A DNA stretch of 51,156 nucleotides from JAWXCM01 sp034408745 (lineage in GTDB: Bacteria > Acidobacteriota > Terriglobia > Bryobacterales > Bryobacteraceae). Location: assembly GCA_034408745.1 (NCBI GenBank), contig JAWXCM010000208.1, forward strand, positions 1 to 51,156. Reading direction: 5' to 3'. Shown piece after piece: positions 27,186 to 36,300 of the stretch; the stretch's first letter is position 1; the number at the start of each line of letters is the position of its first letter. The position numbers were made by a program, and so were the translations under genes. The notes under the pieces are model-generated. The model made no database searches. It saw only the letters and a list, made by a program, of their open reading frames with translations, and was not told where the DNA came from.

Positions 27186-27841
27186 CGTAAATCAGACAGG
27201 AGCAGATCCGGTGAGTGCGTGGCAAGCTGCGCCCGTGGTACGACACCGGTGGCCACCGCAATGGAACGGACTCCATTCAGCTTAGCAGCGCGGATGTCAT
27301 TGGGATGGTCGCCTACCAGGCTTACCGTAGTCTCGCGGCGCAGCCATCCGGCTCGGCGAGCCTGGTATATCGCGATCTCGACCAGGCCCGCGCGGGTGGC
27401 GGCCTGCTCGGCGAAAGCTCCGAATCGGAAGAACCGGAGCAGGCCACAGTGCTCCATCTTGCGCCAGCCGATGGCGGTGAGATTGCCCGTGACCAGCCCC
27501 ATCGGTATGCGTGAGCCGTGCAGCTTGCGCAGCGCGCCCCGGACTCCCGGGCAGACGCGGCGGCGGAGGTTCGGCCGGGCCTGGCGGTAGATATCCTGCG
27601 CCAGCCGTACGATGCTTCGCATGGCGGTATCGATGTGAGCGTCGGAGGCGCCGGCGTTGCGCAGCATGAGGCGAATCAGATCCCGGTCGAGCTGGCCCGT
27701 GGTGTCGACGCGATCAAGGGTGGTCTCAAGTCCGGTGACCTCGCGCACCGCGTCGATCAGTGCGAGCTTGTGGTGGGGCCCGGCACGGCGAATCAGAGTG
27801 CCGTCGATGTCAAACAAAACCAGTGCGTCGGCGGCTGCCAT
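27158..27841 (-). CDS. HAD-family phosphatase, phosphoglycolate phosphatase-like
   Basis: 227 residues. Motif I is D-I-D-G-T at 11-15, motif II lies in G-L-V-T-G-N-L-T, and motif IV is V-G-D-H-P-N-D-I. A helical cap separates motifs I and II, placing it in subfamily I with Gph-like enzymes. It is translated just ahead of the methyltransferase with overlapping ends, so the two are probably co-regulated. Substrate unknown; a sugar- or glycolate-phosphate is likely from the family. Confidence 0.87.
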   Translation of the reverse strand: MAAADALVLFDIDGTLIRRAGPHHKLALIDAVREVTGLETTLDRVDTTGQLDRDLIRLMLRNAGASDAHIDTAMRSIVRLAQDIYRQARPNLRRRVCPGVRGALRKLHGSRIPMGLVTGNLTAIGWRKMEHCGLLRFFRFGAFAEQAATRAGLVEIAIYQARRAGWLRRETTVSLVGDHPNDIRAAKLNGVRSIAVATGVVPRAQLATHSPDLLLSDLRCMKLEMFL

Positions 27842-27924
27842 CTGTCTTGATGATACAAAAGCGGACTACCGGTCTGGCAGCTCGAGCGTTCTGATCGGCG
27901 AATCTCCGATGTACACTCAGAGGC

Positions 27925-28479
27925 ATGATTCGCGAGATTTCGGGTGGAAAATCGCTGCAACTGCTAAAGGGCGACATCACGAAAGTCCCCGTGGACGCCA
28001 TCGTGAACGCAGCGAATAAGGAGCTTGCCGGAGGCGGTGGTGTCGACGGCGCCATTCATGCGGCGGGCGGACCTTCCCTGATGCAGGAGCTCGATTCCAT
28101 TCGTGCGTCGAGGGGCGGTTGTCCCGTCGGCAGCGCCGTGGTCACCGCGGCAGGTACCCTGCCCGCGCGCTTTGTATTTCACGCAGTCGGGCCGATCTGG
28201 CAGGGTGGCACGCATGGAGAGCCGGAGTTGCTGGCGTCGGCGTATCGCGCCTGTCTGAAGCTGGCTGACGAGAAGGCCGTCGATTATCTCAGCTTTCCCT
28301 CCATCAGCACGGGCGCGTTCGGCTATCCCGTGGATCAGGCATCTTCAATCGCGATCCACGAAGTAATTCAACACCTGAGCCGGCCCGATTCGCGAGTACG
28401 CAAAGTGCTGTTTGTGCTGTTCGATGACCGCACTATGAAAGCCTGGTCAGAATCTCTGCGAATTCTGGTACCTGCATGA
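27925..28479 (+). CDS. macrodomain O-acetyl-ADP-ribose deacetylase-like protein
   Basis: 184 residues, a single macrodomain of the MacroD/YmdB type. Diagnostic segments are G-D-I-T-K-V-P-V-D-A-I-V-N-A-A-N, then G-G-G-G-V-D-G-A-I-H-A-A-G-G for ADP-ribose binding, and S-I-S-T-G-A-F-G-Y-P for the distal phosphate. Family members remove ADP-ribose from proteins or deacetylate O-acetyl-ADP-ribose. Its stop overlaps the following start as ATGA (28476-28479). It is divergent from the HAD gene with an 83-bp gap holding both promoters. It is cytoplasmic. Confidence 0.93.
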   Translation: MIREISGGKSLQLLKGDITKVPVDAIVNAANKELAGGGGVDGAIHAAGGPSLMQELDSIRASRGGCPVGSAVVTAAGTLPARFVFHAVGPIWQGGTHGEPELLASAYRACLKLADEKAVDYLSFPSISTGAFGYPVDQASSIAIHEVIQHLSRPDSRVRKVLFVLFDDRTMKAWSESLRILVPA

Positions 28480-29006
28480 AGTCCACACGTTACAATGAGT
28501 CGATGCAGGTTATGCAGGCCGGGTCCCACAAACTCCTGTTGCTGGAGCTGGATCCCGAGTTTGTCACAAATATCGTAAAACAGGCCGGGTTTGAATACCG
28601 GATCGCCGATGCCCAGCGGCAACTTACGCTGGAGCTTCTGGCTACCGAACGTCAGGCACCGCTGCTTCTGTTTGATGCCGCCGACCCGGGCAACCTCGGC
28701 TGGTTTTCGCGTTGCCAGTTCTATGTGGACGGGCGCACAGGTGGAGTTTTGCAGACTCCGATATCGGTGGCCAATCAACGGGACCGCGCCGGTCACGTGA
28801 TTCCCAATGCGCTTCGTGTGCAGATCGCCAAAGAGATTCCCGCCAGCTTCCGTATGCCCGGCAAACAGGCCATTACGGAGCAGATGGTCTATGCCGTTTT
28901 ATACAACTTCCTCAACGCTCTGATGAGCGTCGGAGTGGGAGTGTGCGGCGGGACGGTGATACGCCCTCTGGCTGGTCGCACAGAAAGCTTCGGCACCCGA
29001 AACTAG
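28476..29006 (+). CDS. unknown protein between macrodomain and rsmB
   Basis: 176 residues from the ATGA-overlapped start; a second ATG at 28503 (M-Q-V-M-Q-A-G) would shorten it by 9. No signal or membrane helix. Visible blocks are L-L-L-E-L-D-P-E-F-V-T-N-I-V-K-Q-A-G-F-E-Y and R-C-Q-F-Y-V-D-G-R, with a hydrophobic, glycine-rich end (A-L-M-S-V-G-V-G-V-C-G-G). I do not recognise the family. Overlap with the macrodomain gene and a 2-bp gap to rsmB make a tightly coupled three-gene operon, so a role in RNA or ADP-ribose metabolism is conceivable but unproven. Confidence 0.7.
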   Translation: MKSTRYNESMQVMQAGSHKLLLLELDPEFVTNIVKQAGFEYRIADAQRQLTLELLATERQAPLLLFDAADPGNLGWFSRCQFYVDGRTGGVLQTPISVANQRDRAGHVIPNALRVQIAKEIPASFRMPGKQAITEQMVYAVLYNFLNALMSVGVGVCGGTVIRPLAGRTESFGTRN

Positions 29007-29008
29007 GC

Positions 29009-30271
29009 ATGCCCCGTGCCCGGCTTTGCGCATTTCGAGTGCTGGAACGCGTCCATGAGGGCGGGTATGCGTCGGACTTGCTGTTGCGCGAAGCAGCCCA
29101 TCTGGACCGGCGCGACGCGGGCCTTGCCTCAGAGATCGTGTTCGGCTGTCTGCGCAGGCAGGCGCAGCTGGACTGGCTGATCGACACCCAGCTAAACAAA
29201 CGCAAGCTCGATCCGGAAGTGCGCATTGCGATGCGAATCGGTGCGTACCAGCTTCTGCACCTCGACCGCGTGCCCGCTCACGCCGCTGTGAGCGAGAGTG
29301 TCCAGCTGGTGAAGAAAGCCCGTAAGACGTCGGCGTCGGGGCTGGTAAATGCGGTGCTGCGCAAGCTGGTGCAAGGCAATGCCGATCCGTGGCCTTCGCG
29401 CAGCATCCAGCTGTCCATGCCGGAGTGGCTGCTGGACCGGTGGGACGCGCAGTTCGGTACTGAGGTGGCGGACGCCATCGCGAAAGACTTCCTGAAACAG
29501 CCGGCCACATGGGTTCGAAATCCTCCAGACAACGTGAAGGGGGTGGAGCTGGAGCCGTCCCCGGACGTCTCCGGTGCGTGGCGCCTGGTGCGCGGCGATG
29601 CCGGAGGTCTGCGCATTCAGGACATCGGATCGCAGTCGATTGTGCCGCTGCTGGACCTCCGGCCTGGTCTGACATTTCTCGATCTGTGTTCGGCTCCTGG
29701 CAACAAGACCGCGCAGGCCATGGAAGCCGGGGTCACGGCGGTTGCCTGCGATCTGCATCTGCACCGGCTCAAACATTCGGTCGTCAGCGAGTGCCCGCAA
29801 GTGGTGCTGGATGCCCGGGCTCCGCTGCCGTTTCGGAGTTATTTCGACCGTATCCTGGTCGACGCGCCCTGCACGGGTACCGGCACTTTGGGACGCAATC
29901 CCGAGATTCGCTGGCGGCTTCGCCCGGAGGATGTGGTGGACCTGCAGTCCAGGCAGGTTGCGATTCTCACGCAGGCGCTGGCGCTGCTCAAACCGCATGA
30001 CGGTGTGCTGGTGTATTCCACCTGCTCGCTGGAGCGCGAAGAGAATGAGGACGTGGTGGCCGCGGTGCTTGCCTCGGACCCGGAAGTGACTCTGGTGAAG
30101 TCGATGCGCAGGACGCCTGGAGTCGATCCTGGGGATGGGTTCTACGCCGCCGTGCTGATGCGTTTGCCCCACCACCAGGCCGAACCTGCGCAGACCGCGA
30201 ACGTGGCCAGCACGCCGGGCACACCGAACCTCGAAGTACCCGCGGCTGCCGCGATCATTGCGCCCAACTGA
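29009..30271 (+). CDS. rsmB: 16S rRNA (cytosine-5)-methyltransferase RsmB-like
   Basis: 420 residues. ATG 29009 lies 2 bp after the preceding stop; upstream open frame is rejected because it overlaps the unknown gene. The N-terminal NusB-like helical domain (A-F-R-V-L-E-R-V-H-E-G-G-Y, about 5-135) is followed by a Rossmann methyltransferase with L-D-L-C-S-A-P-G-N-K-T, motif IV V-D-A-P-C (C288, release) and motif VI S-T-C-S (C339, nucleophile). Family members methylate C967 of 16S rRNA. After the usual end (G-F-Y-A-A-V-L-M-R-L) there is a Pro/Ala-rich tail of about 35 residues that is antisense to the convergent permease gene, giving a 130-bp overlap. Confidence 0.9.
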   Translation: MPRARLCAFRVLERVHEGGYASDLLLREAAHLDRRDAGLASEIVFGCLRRQAQLDWLIDTQLNKRKLDPEVRIAMRIGAYQLLHLDRVPAHAAVSESVQLVKKARKTSASGLVNAVLRKLVQGNADPWPSRSIQLSMPEWLLDRWDAQFGTEVADAIAKDFLKQPATWVRNPPDNVKGVELEPSPDVSGAWRLVRGDAGGLRIQDIGSQSIVPLLDLRPGLTFLDLCSAPGNKTAQAMEAGVTAVACDLHLHRLKHSVVSECPQVVLDARAPLPFRSYFDRILVDAPCTGTGTLGRNPEIRWRLRPEDVVDLQSRQVAILTQALALLKPHDGVLVYSTCSLEREENEDVVAAVLASDPEVTLVKSMRRTPGVDPGDGFYAAVLMRLPHHQAEPAQTANVASTPGTPNLEVPAAAAIIAPN

Positions 30272-31176
30272 TACAGGCCTGTCGGCCCGAGCCTGCCTGC
30301 CGCGAAGTGCCATCGCTTTTGCTCCAGCGGTCTTTGCGCCGCTGTGGAATGACCCACAGCAAGCGCCGCCGCAGCCGCCGCGAGGCAGGGAAGAAGGTCG
30401 AAGCCGAGGATCAGAATCGTCGTGACCACCAGCCATGCGGTGTCGCGCGCCAGCAGCAGATCGAAGCCGGATATGGGCAGAAGCTGCCGCCGGGTGTGCG
30501 TCGCTTCCGGGTCGAAGCCGCCGCCGGCCTGCGCGAGTGTGCTGAGCAGGATCACCACCAGGACGCCCATCACGAGGCGCGCTGCCGGGTCGGGATGCGG
30601 CGTCAGATGCAGGTATGCCATGCCGCCGAGGGCCAGCAGCGCCGCCAGGTACACGTCGAGCGCCTGTACGAATTCGCGCAAATGATTCTGGATAAGGCCA
30701 CCCAGTCTTCCCGGGAATCGGGGGATGCGTGGAAAACGCACGCTGCCGGCCGGGATCAGGCGCTGCACTGCTTCGGCTGCCAGCACGGCCGGAGGCGTCA
30801 GTAACCCGGCCACCAGCAGGGCCGACCCGACAGCCGCATGGCGCGACAGCATCGCAAACAACACAGCCAGCACCAGCAGCGGATTGAGCAGCAGGTTGAC
30901 CGCGGTCACCACCGTTCGCTGCGCCCGCGACAGAGGCCACAGCTCGAGCCTCGCTTTGGGAATCCGCCGCTCCAGTTCCAGCGCGAGCGGCACCGTGTAC
31001 AACAGGCCGACGAAGAGATAAAACACGGCCGTACTGCTGGGACGGTCGAGTGGTTCCTCCGCCATCAGCAGCACGATGACCGCGAACAGGTTGTTGCCGG
31101 TTATGGATCCCACGCTGCGCAGACTGCGCCAGGCGCTTCGGATCAGCGCGCCTGTGATTGCGGTGAGTGCAGCCAT
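30142..31176 (-). CDS. ABC transporter membrane subunit (ABC-2/exporter-like)
   Basis: 344 residues from ATG 31176, which lies 34 bp inside the end of the ATPase gene; a longer frame upstream lacks a convincing start. About eight hydrophobic segments are seen, e.g. V-F-Y-L-F-V-G-L-L-Y-T-V-P-L-A, L-L-L-N-P-L-L-V-L-A-V-L and L-V-M-G-V-L-V-V-I-L-L. No conserved family motif was recognised, but overlap with an ATPase gene identifies it as the permease partner. The C terminus runs 130 bp into the convergent rsmB gene. Confidence 0.75.
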   Translation of the reverse strand: MAALTAITGALIRSAWRSLRSVGSITGNNLFAVIVLLMAEEPLDRPSSTAVFYLFVGLLYTVPLALELERRIPKARLELWPLSRAQRTVVTAVNLLLNPLLVLAVLFAMLSRHAAVGSALLVAGLLTPPAVLAAEAVQRLIPAGSVRFPRIPRFPGRLGGLIQNHLREFVQALDVYLAALLALGGMAYLHLTPHPDPAARLVMGVLVVILLSTLAQAGGGFDPEATHTRRQLLPISGFDLLLARDTAWLVVTTILILGFDLLPCLAAAAAALAVGHSTAAQRPLEQKRWHFAAGRLGPTGLYQLGAMIAAAAGTSRFGVPGVLATFAVCAGSAWWWGKRISTAA

Positions 31177-31940
31177 TCCAGGTCTCGAAACGCGGGAGAT
31201 TCCACCAGATGGAAGTACAGTCGCTCGGCGGTCTCCGGCAACTCCTGGACCGTCGAGTTCCACACCAGACTGCCCTGCCGGATCAGCATCACGCGGTCGG
31301 AGATGCGGTCCACCATCGACAGAATGTGCGAGGTCAGGAGGATAGTGATGCCCCGGCTACTTACTGCGCGCAGTAACATGCCGATGGTCTCGGCGGACAC
31401 CGGATCGATGCCCTCGAACGGTTCGTCGAGGATCAGCACCGAAGGGTTGTGCAGCAGCGCCATGGCCAGTGCGGTCTTCTTGCGCATACCGTGCGAGCCC
31501 TGACGGGCCAGTGTCCGGCGCTTGTCGTCGAGCCCGAAAAAGTGGAGTAACTCGTCGCTTCTCTGGCGTGTCTGCAACTTACTAAGTCCGTAGATGGGGC
31601 CAGACAGGAACAGTTGTTCCTCGAGGCTCAGTTCGGGCAGAAGAGCCAGATTCTCCGGCACCACGCCGATAGCCCGGCGCAGAGGTCCGGGCTGCTTCCA
31701 CGGGTCGAAGCCGGCGATACTCACCGAGCCCGCGTCTGGTACGGTAAGTCCGCACAGCATGCGAATCAGTGTCGACTTGCCCGCGCCGTTCGGTCCCAGA
31801 ATCGCACATACTTCGCCACGACGAATCTCCAGCGACACGTCGTTTACAGCGGTGAGGGCACCGTAGCGTTTGGCGAGACTGAGGCAGCGAATCAAAAGGT
31901 GCGTGCGTAGTGGAAGCGGGGCGCACCCGCCAGCATACAT
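31143..31940 (-). CDS. ABC transporter ATP-binding protein
   Basis: 265 residues if begun at ATG 31940. Walker A G-P-N-G-A-G-K-S-T is at 49-57, Walker B L-I-L-D-E-P near 168, and the H-loop is L-T-S-H. The signature is S-H-G-M-R-K-K rather than L-S-G-G-Q, a form common in ABC-2/Ecs-type exporters, so this need not mean inactivity. The first 14 residues are poorly conserved in character, so the real start could be nearer to I-R-C-L-S-L-A-K-R-Y. The gene follows the sulfatase after 17 bp and overlaps the permease, making it part of a four-gene unit headed by the TonB receptor. Confidence 0.9.
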   Translation of the reverse strand: MYAGGCAPLPLRTHLLIRCLSLAKRYGALTAVNDVSLEIRRGEVCAILGPNGAGKSTLIRMLCGLTVPDAGSVSIAGFDPWKQPGPLRRAIGVVPENLALLPELSLEEQLFLSGPIYGLSKLQTRQRSDELLHFFGLDDKRRTLARQGSHGMRKKTALAMALLHNPSVLILDEPFEGIDPVSAETIGMLLRAVSSRGITILLTSHILSMVDRISDRVMLIRQGSLVWNSTVQELPETAERLYFHLVESPAFRDLEWLHSPQSQAR

Positions 31941-31957
31941 CAGCCTTGCGCGCCCAC

Positions 31958-33382
31958 TTAGACAGGAGGAGTCGGCTTCTCCGCGCCTGCCAGGCCTTGA
32001 TCCGCCTTAGCGGGATCGTAGTTCGGATTCACCGCCGGCATCGCGGCGTTCACATCCGATCGCCATTTTTTTAATAATTCGTGCAGTTCCGCGGCTCGCT
32101 TCGGTTCTTTGTCGATCAGGTTGCGCGTCTCGCTGAGATCTTCCTTCAGGTTGAACAACTCCAGCCGTCCGTCTTCGTAAAACTCGATCAGCTTCCAGTC
32201 GCCCCGCCGAACCGCACCGGCGGGCGGTCCACCCTGATTGCTGTAATGCGGGTAGTGCCAGTAGAGAGCGTCTCGTCTGGGAGGAGCGCCGCCCCGCAGC
32301 AGCCCCGCGTAGCTGAGCCCGTCCACCTTCGCGGTCACCCTGGCGCCGCAGATCTCTGCGATGGTCGGCAGCAGGTCAATGGAGCAGACCTGTGCATCGT
32401 GCACCGTGCCAGGTTTGGTGACACCGGGCCAGCAGACCACCAGTGGCTCGCGAATACCGCCCTCGTACACGTGACCCTTGCCAGCGCGCAGCGGCGAGTT
32501 GTCGGTGATCAGCCGTTTGTTTGCGCCTTCATGCCGCAGGCCGCCGTTGTCCGACGTCACGATCAGCACTGTTTCCTTCGCAATACCCAGTTCGTCGAGC
32601 TTCTTCCTCAGGTGCCCCAGGGACTGATCGAAGTGCTCCACCATCGCGGCGTAGACCGGGTTCGGCCAGTCCCCCTTGCCGGCGAATTTCGTTTTGTATT
32701 TGTCGATCAGGCCGGGCTTCGCGCTCAGCGGCAGATGGGTGAGGTAGTGCGGCAGGTAGACGAAGAATGGCTGCTTTGCTTTCGCCGACTCCTCGATAAA
32801 CTTCTCCGCGGCCGCGGTCAGCGTGTCGCCGATGTAGTCGTCTTTGGTGGTCTGTTCGAGGCCCGGTCCGGGGAATGGCCCGAAGAAGCTGCCGATGCCT
32901 CCCCGCTGATCGCCGCCCACGTTGCGGTCGAAGCCCTGGTGGTCGGGCGTGAAGTCGCCACCTCCCAGGTGCCACTTGCCGACGCTCGCGGTACGGTAAC
33001 CCTGCGGCCTCAACACCTCGGCGATGGTGGTCTCCGCCAGCGGCAACTGCTGCTCAAACTCCAGCCGCAGCAGCTTCGATGCGGGCCACTGCTTGCGGCC
33101 CGGGATCCAGTCGGTGAGGTGGAGCCGGGCTGGGTACTTGCCAGTCATGATGCTGGCGCGGGTCGGCGAACACACAGGGCACGCCGCGTAAGCCTGAGTG
33201 AATCGCGCGCCTTCACGAGCCAGGCGGTCGAGCTCCGGCGTCTCGTAGTGCTGGCTCCCATAAACGCCAAAGTCACGCCAGCCGAGGTCGTCGAGCAGGA
33301 TCAGGATCACATTTGGCTTCGTTTTGTTCTGCGCGGCCAGCGGCGCGGCGGCCATTGCGGCCAAAAAATGTCTGCGATTCAT
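31958..33382 (-). CDS. Tat-type exported sulfatase (arylsulfatase A-like)
   Basis: 474 residues. Start ATG 33382 gives a twin-arginine-like leader M-N-R-R-H-F-L-A-A-M-A-A-A-P-L-A-A. Metal aspartates are at the start of the fold (L-L-D-D-L-G-W, D31-D32). The formylglycine precursor is C71 in C-S-P-T-R-A-S-I-M-T-G, the cysteine-type motif; no modifying enzyme is encoded in this window. Also seen: D-N-G-G near S-D-N-G-G-L-R-H-E-G and a C-terminal subdomain with L-E-L-F-N-L-K-E-D-L-S-E. Located 11 bp after the TonB receptor stop, it probably removes sulfate from an imported or surface-bound substrate in the periplasm. Confidence 0.93.
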   Translation of the reverse strand: MNRRHFLAAMAAAPLAAQNKTKPNVILILLDDLGWRDFGVYGSQHYETPELDRLAREGARFTQAYAACPVCSPTRASIMTGKYPARLHLTDWIPGRKQWPASKLLRLEFEQQLPLAETTIAEVLRPQGYRTASVGKWHLGGGDFTPDHQGFDRNVGGDQRGGIGSFFGPFPGPGLEQTTKDDYIGDTLTAAAEKFIEESAKAKQPFFVYLPHYLTHLPLSAKPGLIDKYKTKFAGKGDWPNPVYAAMVEHFDQSLGHLRKKLDELGIAKETVLIVTSDNGGLRHEGANKRLITDNSPLRAGKGHVYEGGIREPLVVCWPGVTKPGTVHDAQVCSIDLLPTIAEICGARVTAKVDGLSYAGLLRGGAPPRRDALYWHYPHYSNQGGPPAGAVRRGDWKLIEFYEDGRLELFNLKEDLSETRNLIDKEPKRAAELHELLKKWRSDVNAAMPAVNPNYDPAKADQGLAGAEKPTPPV

Positions 33383-33393
33383 GTTTCTTTTCT

Positions 33394-36300
33394 TCAGAAA
33401 ATCAGCTTCAGGCCAAGGTGGATATAGCGCGGGTTTCCGCTGGTTGCCGTGATTCTGCCGAACAGCGTGTTGGTGGGGTCCGTGTTCGGCGACGCCATGT
33501 TCGACCGGTTCAGCGCGTTCAGCGCCTCGCCCCGGAACTGCAGGGTGGTCAGCTCTCGAATTTTCCAGTTCTTCACGATGGACAGGTCCCAAACTTCCTG
33601 ATCCGGGTTGCGAACCGCGGCAAAGCGCGTCGACACCATGCGGTAGTTCTGCGCCAGTTGTTCCTGCGGATTGCGGTTGAAGATGGAGGTGTTGAACCAG
33701 CGGTCGAAGGTCTGCTCCACGTTGCCGAGCCCGCGAATGTCGCCGGTCAGGAGCACGTTGCCGAGGTTCAGCGGAGCGCCGGTGTTGCGCTGCCAGACGG
33801 CCTGCAACTGCCATCCGCCGATCACATGATCCACGATGCCCGGGGCGCCGGCGAAGAGCGCACGTCCCCTGCCGAACGGGAGCTCCCAGATGCCGGTCAG
33901 GGTGGCGCGGTGGCTGCGGTCAAGGTCGGAGATCACCTCTTCCAGCGCGGTGTCGCCCGCGTTCAGAAAGCCCGAAGCTTCCATGAACTTCGACCACGTG
34001 TAGTTGAACTGCGCCGTGAAGCCTTTGGAGAAGCGGCGCTCGGCGCGCATCTGCATGGAGTGGAACCATGAGTAGCCGATCGGGTCGTCGCCGTTGACTC
34101 CGGTGTACTGCGGGAACGGGCGGAGCAATTGCGTGCGCGCTACGGTGCGGCCCGCGATGTCGGTGCCGGGAAGCGGGAAGAACGGGTTGTTCACCTGCAC
34201 GGTCAGGCGGTCGATGGTGGCCTGGTCGCGGCTGCCCGTCCGGCTCAGATACTGCACCGGTACGGCATTGTACGGGCGGTTGACGACAAGTTTCGTGCCC
34301 CGGTTTCCGATGTAGCCGACGTCGAGCAGCACCGCTCCCGGAAGCTCCTGCTGGACGCCCAGGCTGAAGCGCTGCATGTAGCCGTTACGCGGCGTGGAGT
34401 TGAAGAAGCTCACGGAGCGGCCGATGTCGGTGCTGAGTCCGCCCGCGGCGCCTGCAGGCTGCGCGATACCGCCGGGGAACGGATTGGAGAGGCTCGCCGT
34501 GTAAGTCACGCCGTTGTCGAGCGACGGCACCAGGCCATTGCGAAGCGAGTAGCCGCTCTGGTTCACGGTGGAACGGTCCGCGCCCAGCGGCACGTAGTAG
34601 ATGCCATAGCCGGTGCGGATCACGGTCGCCTTCAGCGGATTCCAGGTGATGCCGATTCGCGGCGCGAAGTTGTTGCGGTCGCTCTCCCAGAGCGATCGGG
34701 ACTGGCCGTTCACGCCGGCGAACAGCAGTCCACCTTTCACTTGGAACTGGCTGACCGGGATTTCGGGGATCGGGCTGGCGGCGTAGGCCGCCTTCGCCTG
34801 TGCCTCAATCGGGCTCGCCACGGTGGAATCGAAGCCGCGAACGCTGCGGTTGAACCGCTCGGTAATGGGCGAATCGTAGTCATAGCGCAGGCCAACGTTC
34901 ACCGACACTTTCGGGCTGATGCGCCAGTCGTCCTGGATGAAGAAAGCGAGCGTGGTCGACTGTTCGGCGGAGGAGGCGTTCACGTTCAGGCTGCCGTCGG
35001 TAGGTATGCCGAGGAGGTAGGACGCAAAGCCCTGGCCTATCGGCGCGACGGGGGAGTTGTCGAGCGGGCCGCGGGTGTACGTGTTGCCGAAAACAATCTG
35101 CGGCGAGCCGAGATTGAAGTTGTAATTGTGTTCGCGATAGATGCGAAATTCGCCGCCGAACCGTATAGTGTGATTGCTGCGCGTCCACGTGACGTCGTCG
35201 GCGAACACGTGATTGTTCGTCACGCCGGCATTGGGGAAATTGGTTCCCAGCGTCTGGATGCCAGCCGTCTGGATCTGCGGAAATACACGAGCCTGCTCCG
35301 GGATGGAGGCCATCAGGGAGGACGCAAAACCAGCTCCGGTCATGTCGAAGCCCTGCGAGAGCGGCGAGGTGGTCTGGTCGAAGCGGGTGAAGCCGTAGCG
35401 GAAGTTATTCAGCAGCGACGCGCTGAACACATAGACATCGTCGAAGCCTGTGCCGTAGTTCCAGCGGAAGCGGTCCTGGCCGGTCGCGGTGTTGTCGAAG
35501 ATTTGCCCGGAGGTGAAAATCTGCCACGTCTGGTTGTACCGCAGAAAAACCCGGTGTTTGTCGCTGAAATTGTGGTCGACTTTCCCGGTATTCGAATGGA
35601 ATTCATTGTACGACTGCGGGAGGCGTGTGAAGTTGTTCCGCCCGTCGGCAGTTCCGTTGGTGTTGGGGAGCGGCCAGTAGTTCATCAGCGCGACAGCTGT
35701 CTTGTCCAGGCGGTTGGCCGGGATGATGTTGCCGGGAAATGGCTGGCGGCTGAAGCGGCCACCGGCGGCGGGCTGAATGGTGGCCGGATCGTAGATCTGA
35801 TATGACGGGCCTAGTGCCAGCAACTCGCTGAAGTCGCCCTGCCGCTGTTTCGGCGTGGGGACGGTGTAGAAGCTGTTCCCGCGCTCGATGCCCGGACGCG
35901 TGAGCATTTCAAAGCCGTACACGAAGAAGGTCTTGTTCTTACCGTTGTAGAGCTTTGGCAGCACCACTGGACCGCTGACGCTGGCGCCGAAGCGGTTCAG
36001 CACATTGCGCGGGTTCGCGGCCTGACGTTTGGCCTCGGTGACCGGACCGGTGGACGGGTTGTACAGCGCCTGTCGCTGGAACAAATCCATCGCCGTCAGC
36101 ACCTGATTATTGTGGAATTCATACAGCGTGGCGCGAAATTTATTCGTGCCCGACCGCAGGACCACGTTGATGCTTCCGCCCGGAGAACGTCCTACGCTGG
36201 CGTCATAGGTGGCGGTCTGCACTTTGAACTCGGCCACCATTTCGGCGGGCGGCGCGTAGGCCGCGTTGGTGCCCCACATGCTCGGTGTACCGTCGACAGT

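Noticed and set aside
31143..31940. Calling the ABC ATPase defective for lack of an L-S-G-G-Q motif
   Set aside because: The S-H-G-M form is common in exporter-type ATPases; Walker A, Walker B and H-loop are intact.
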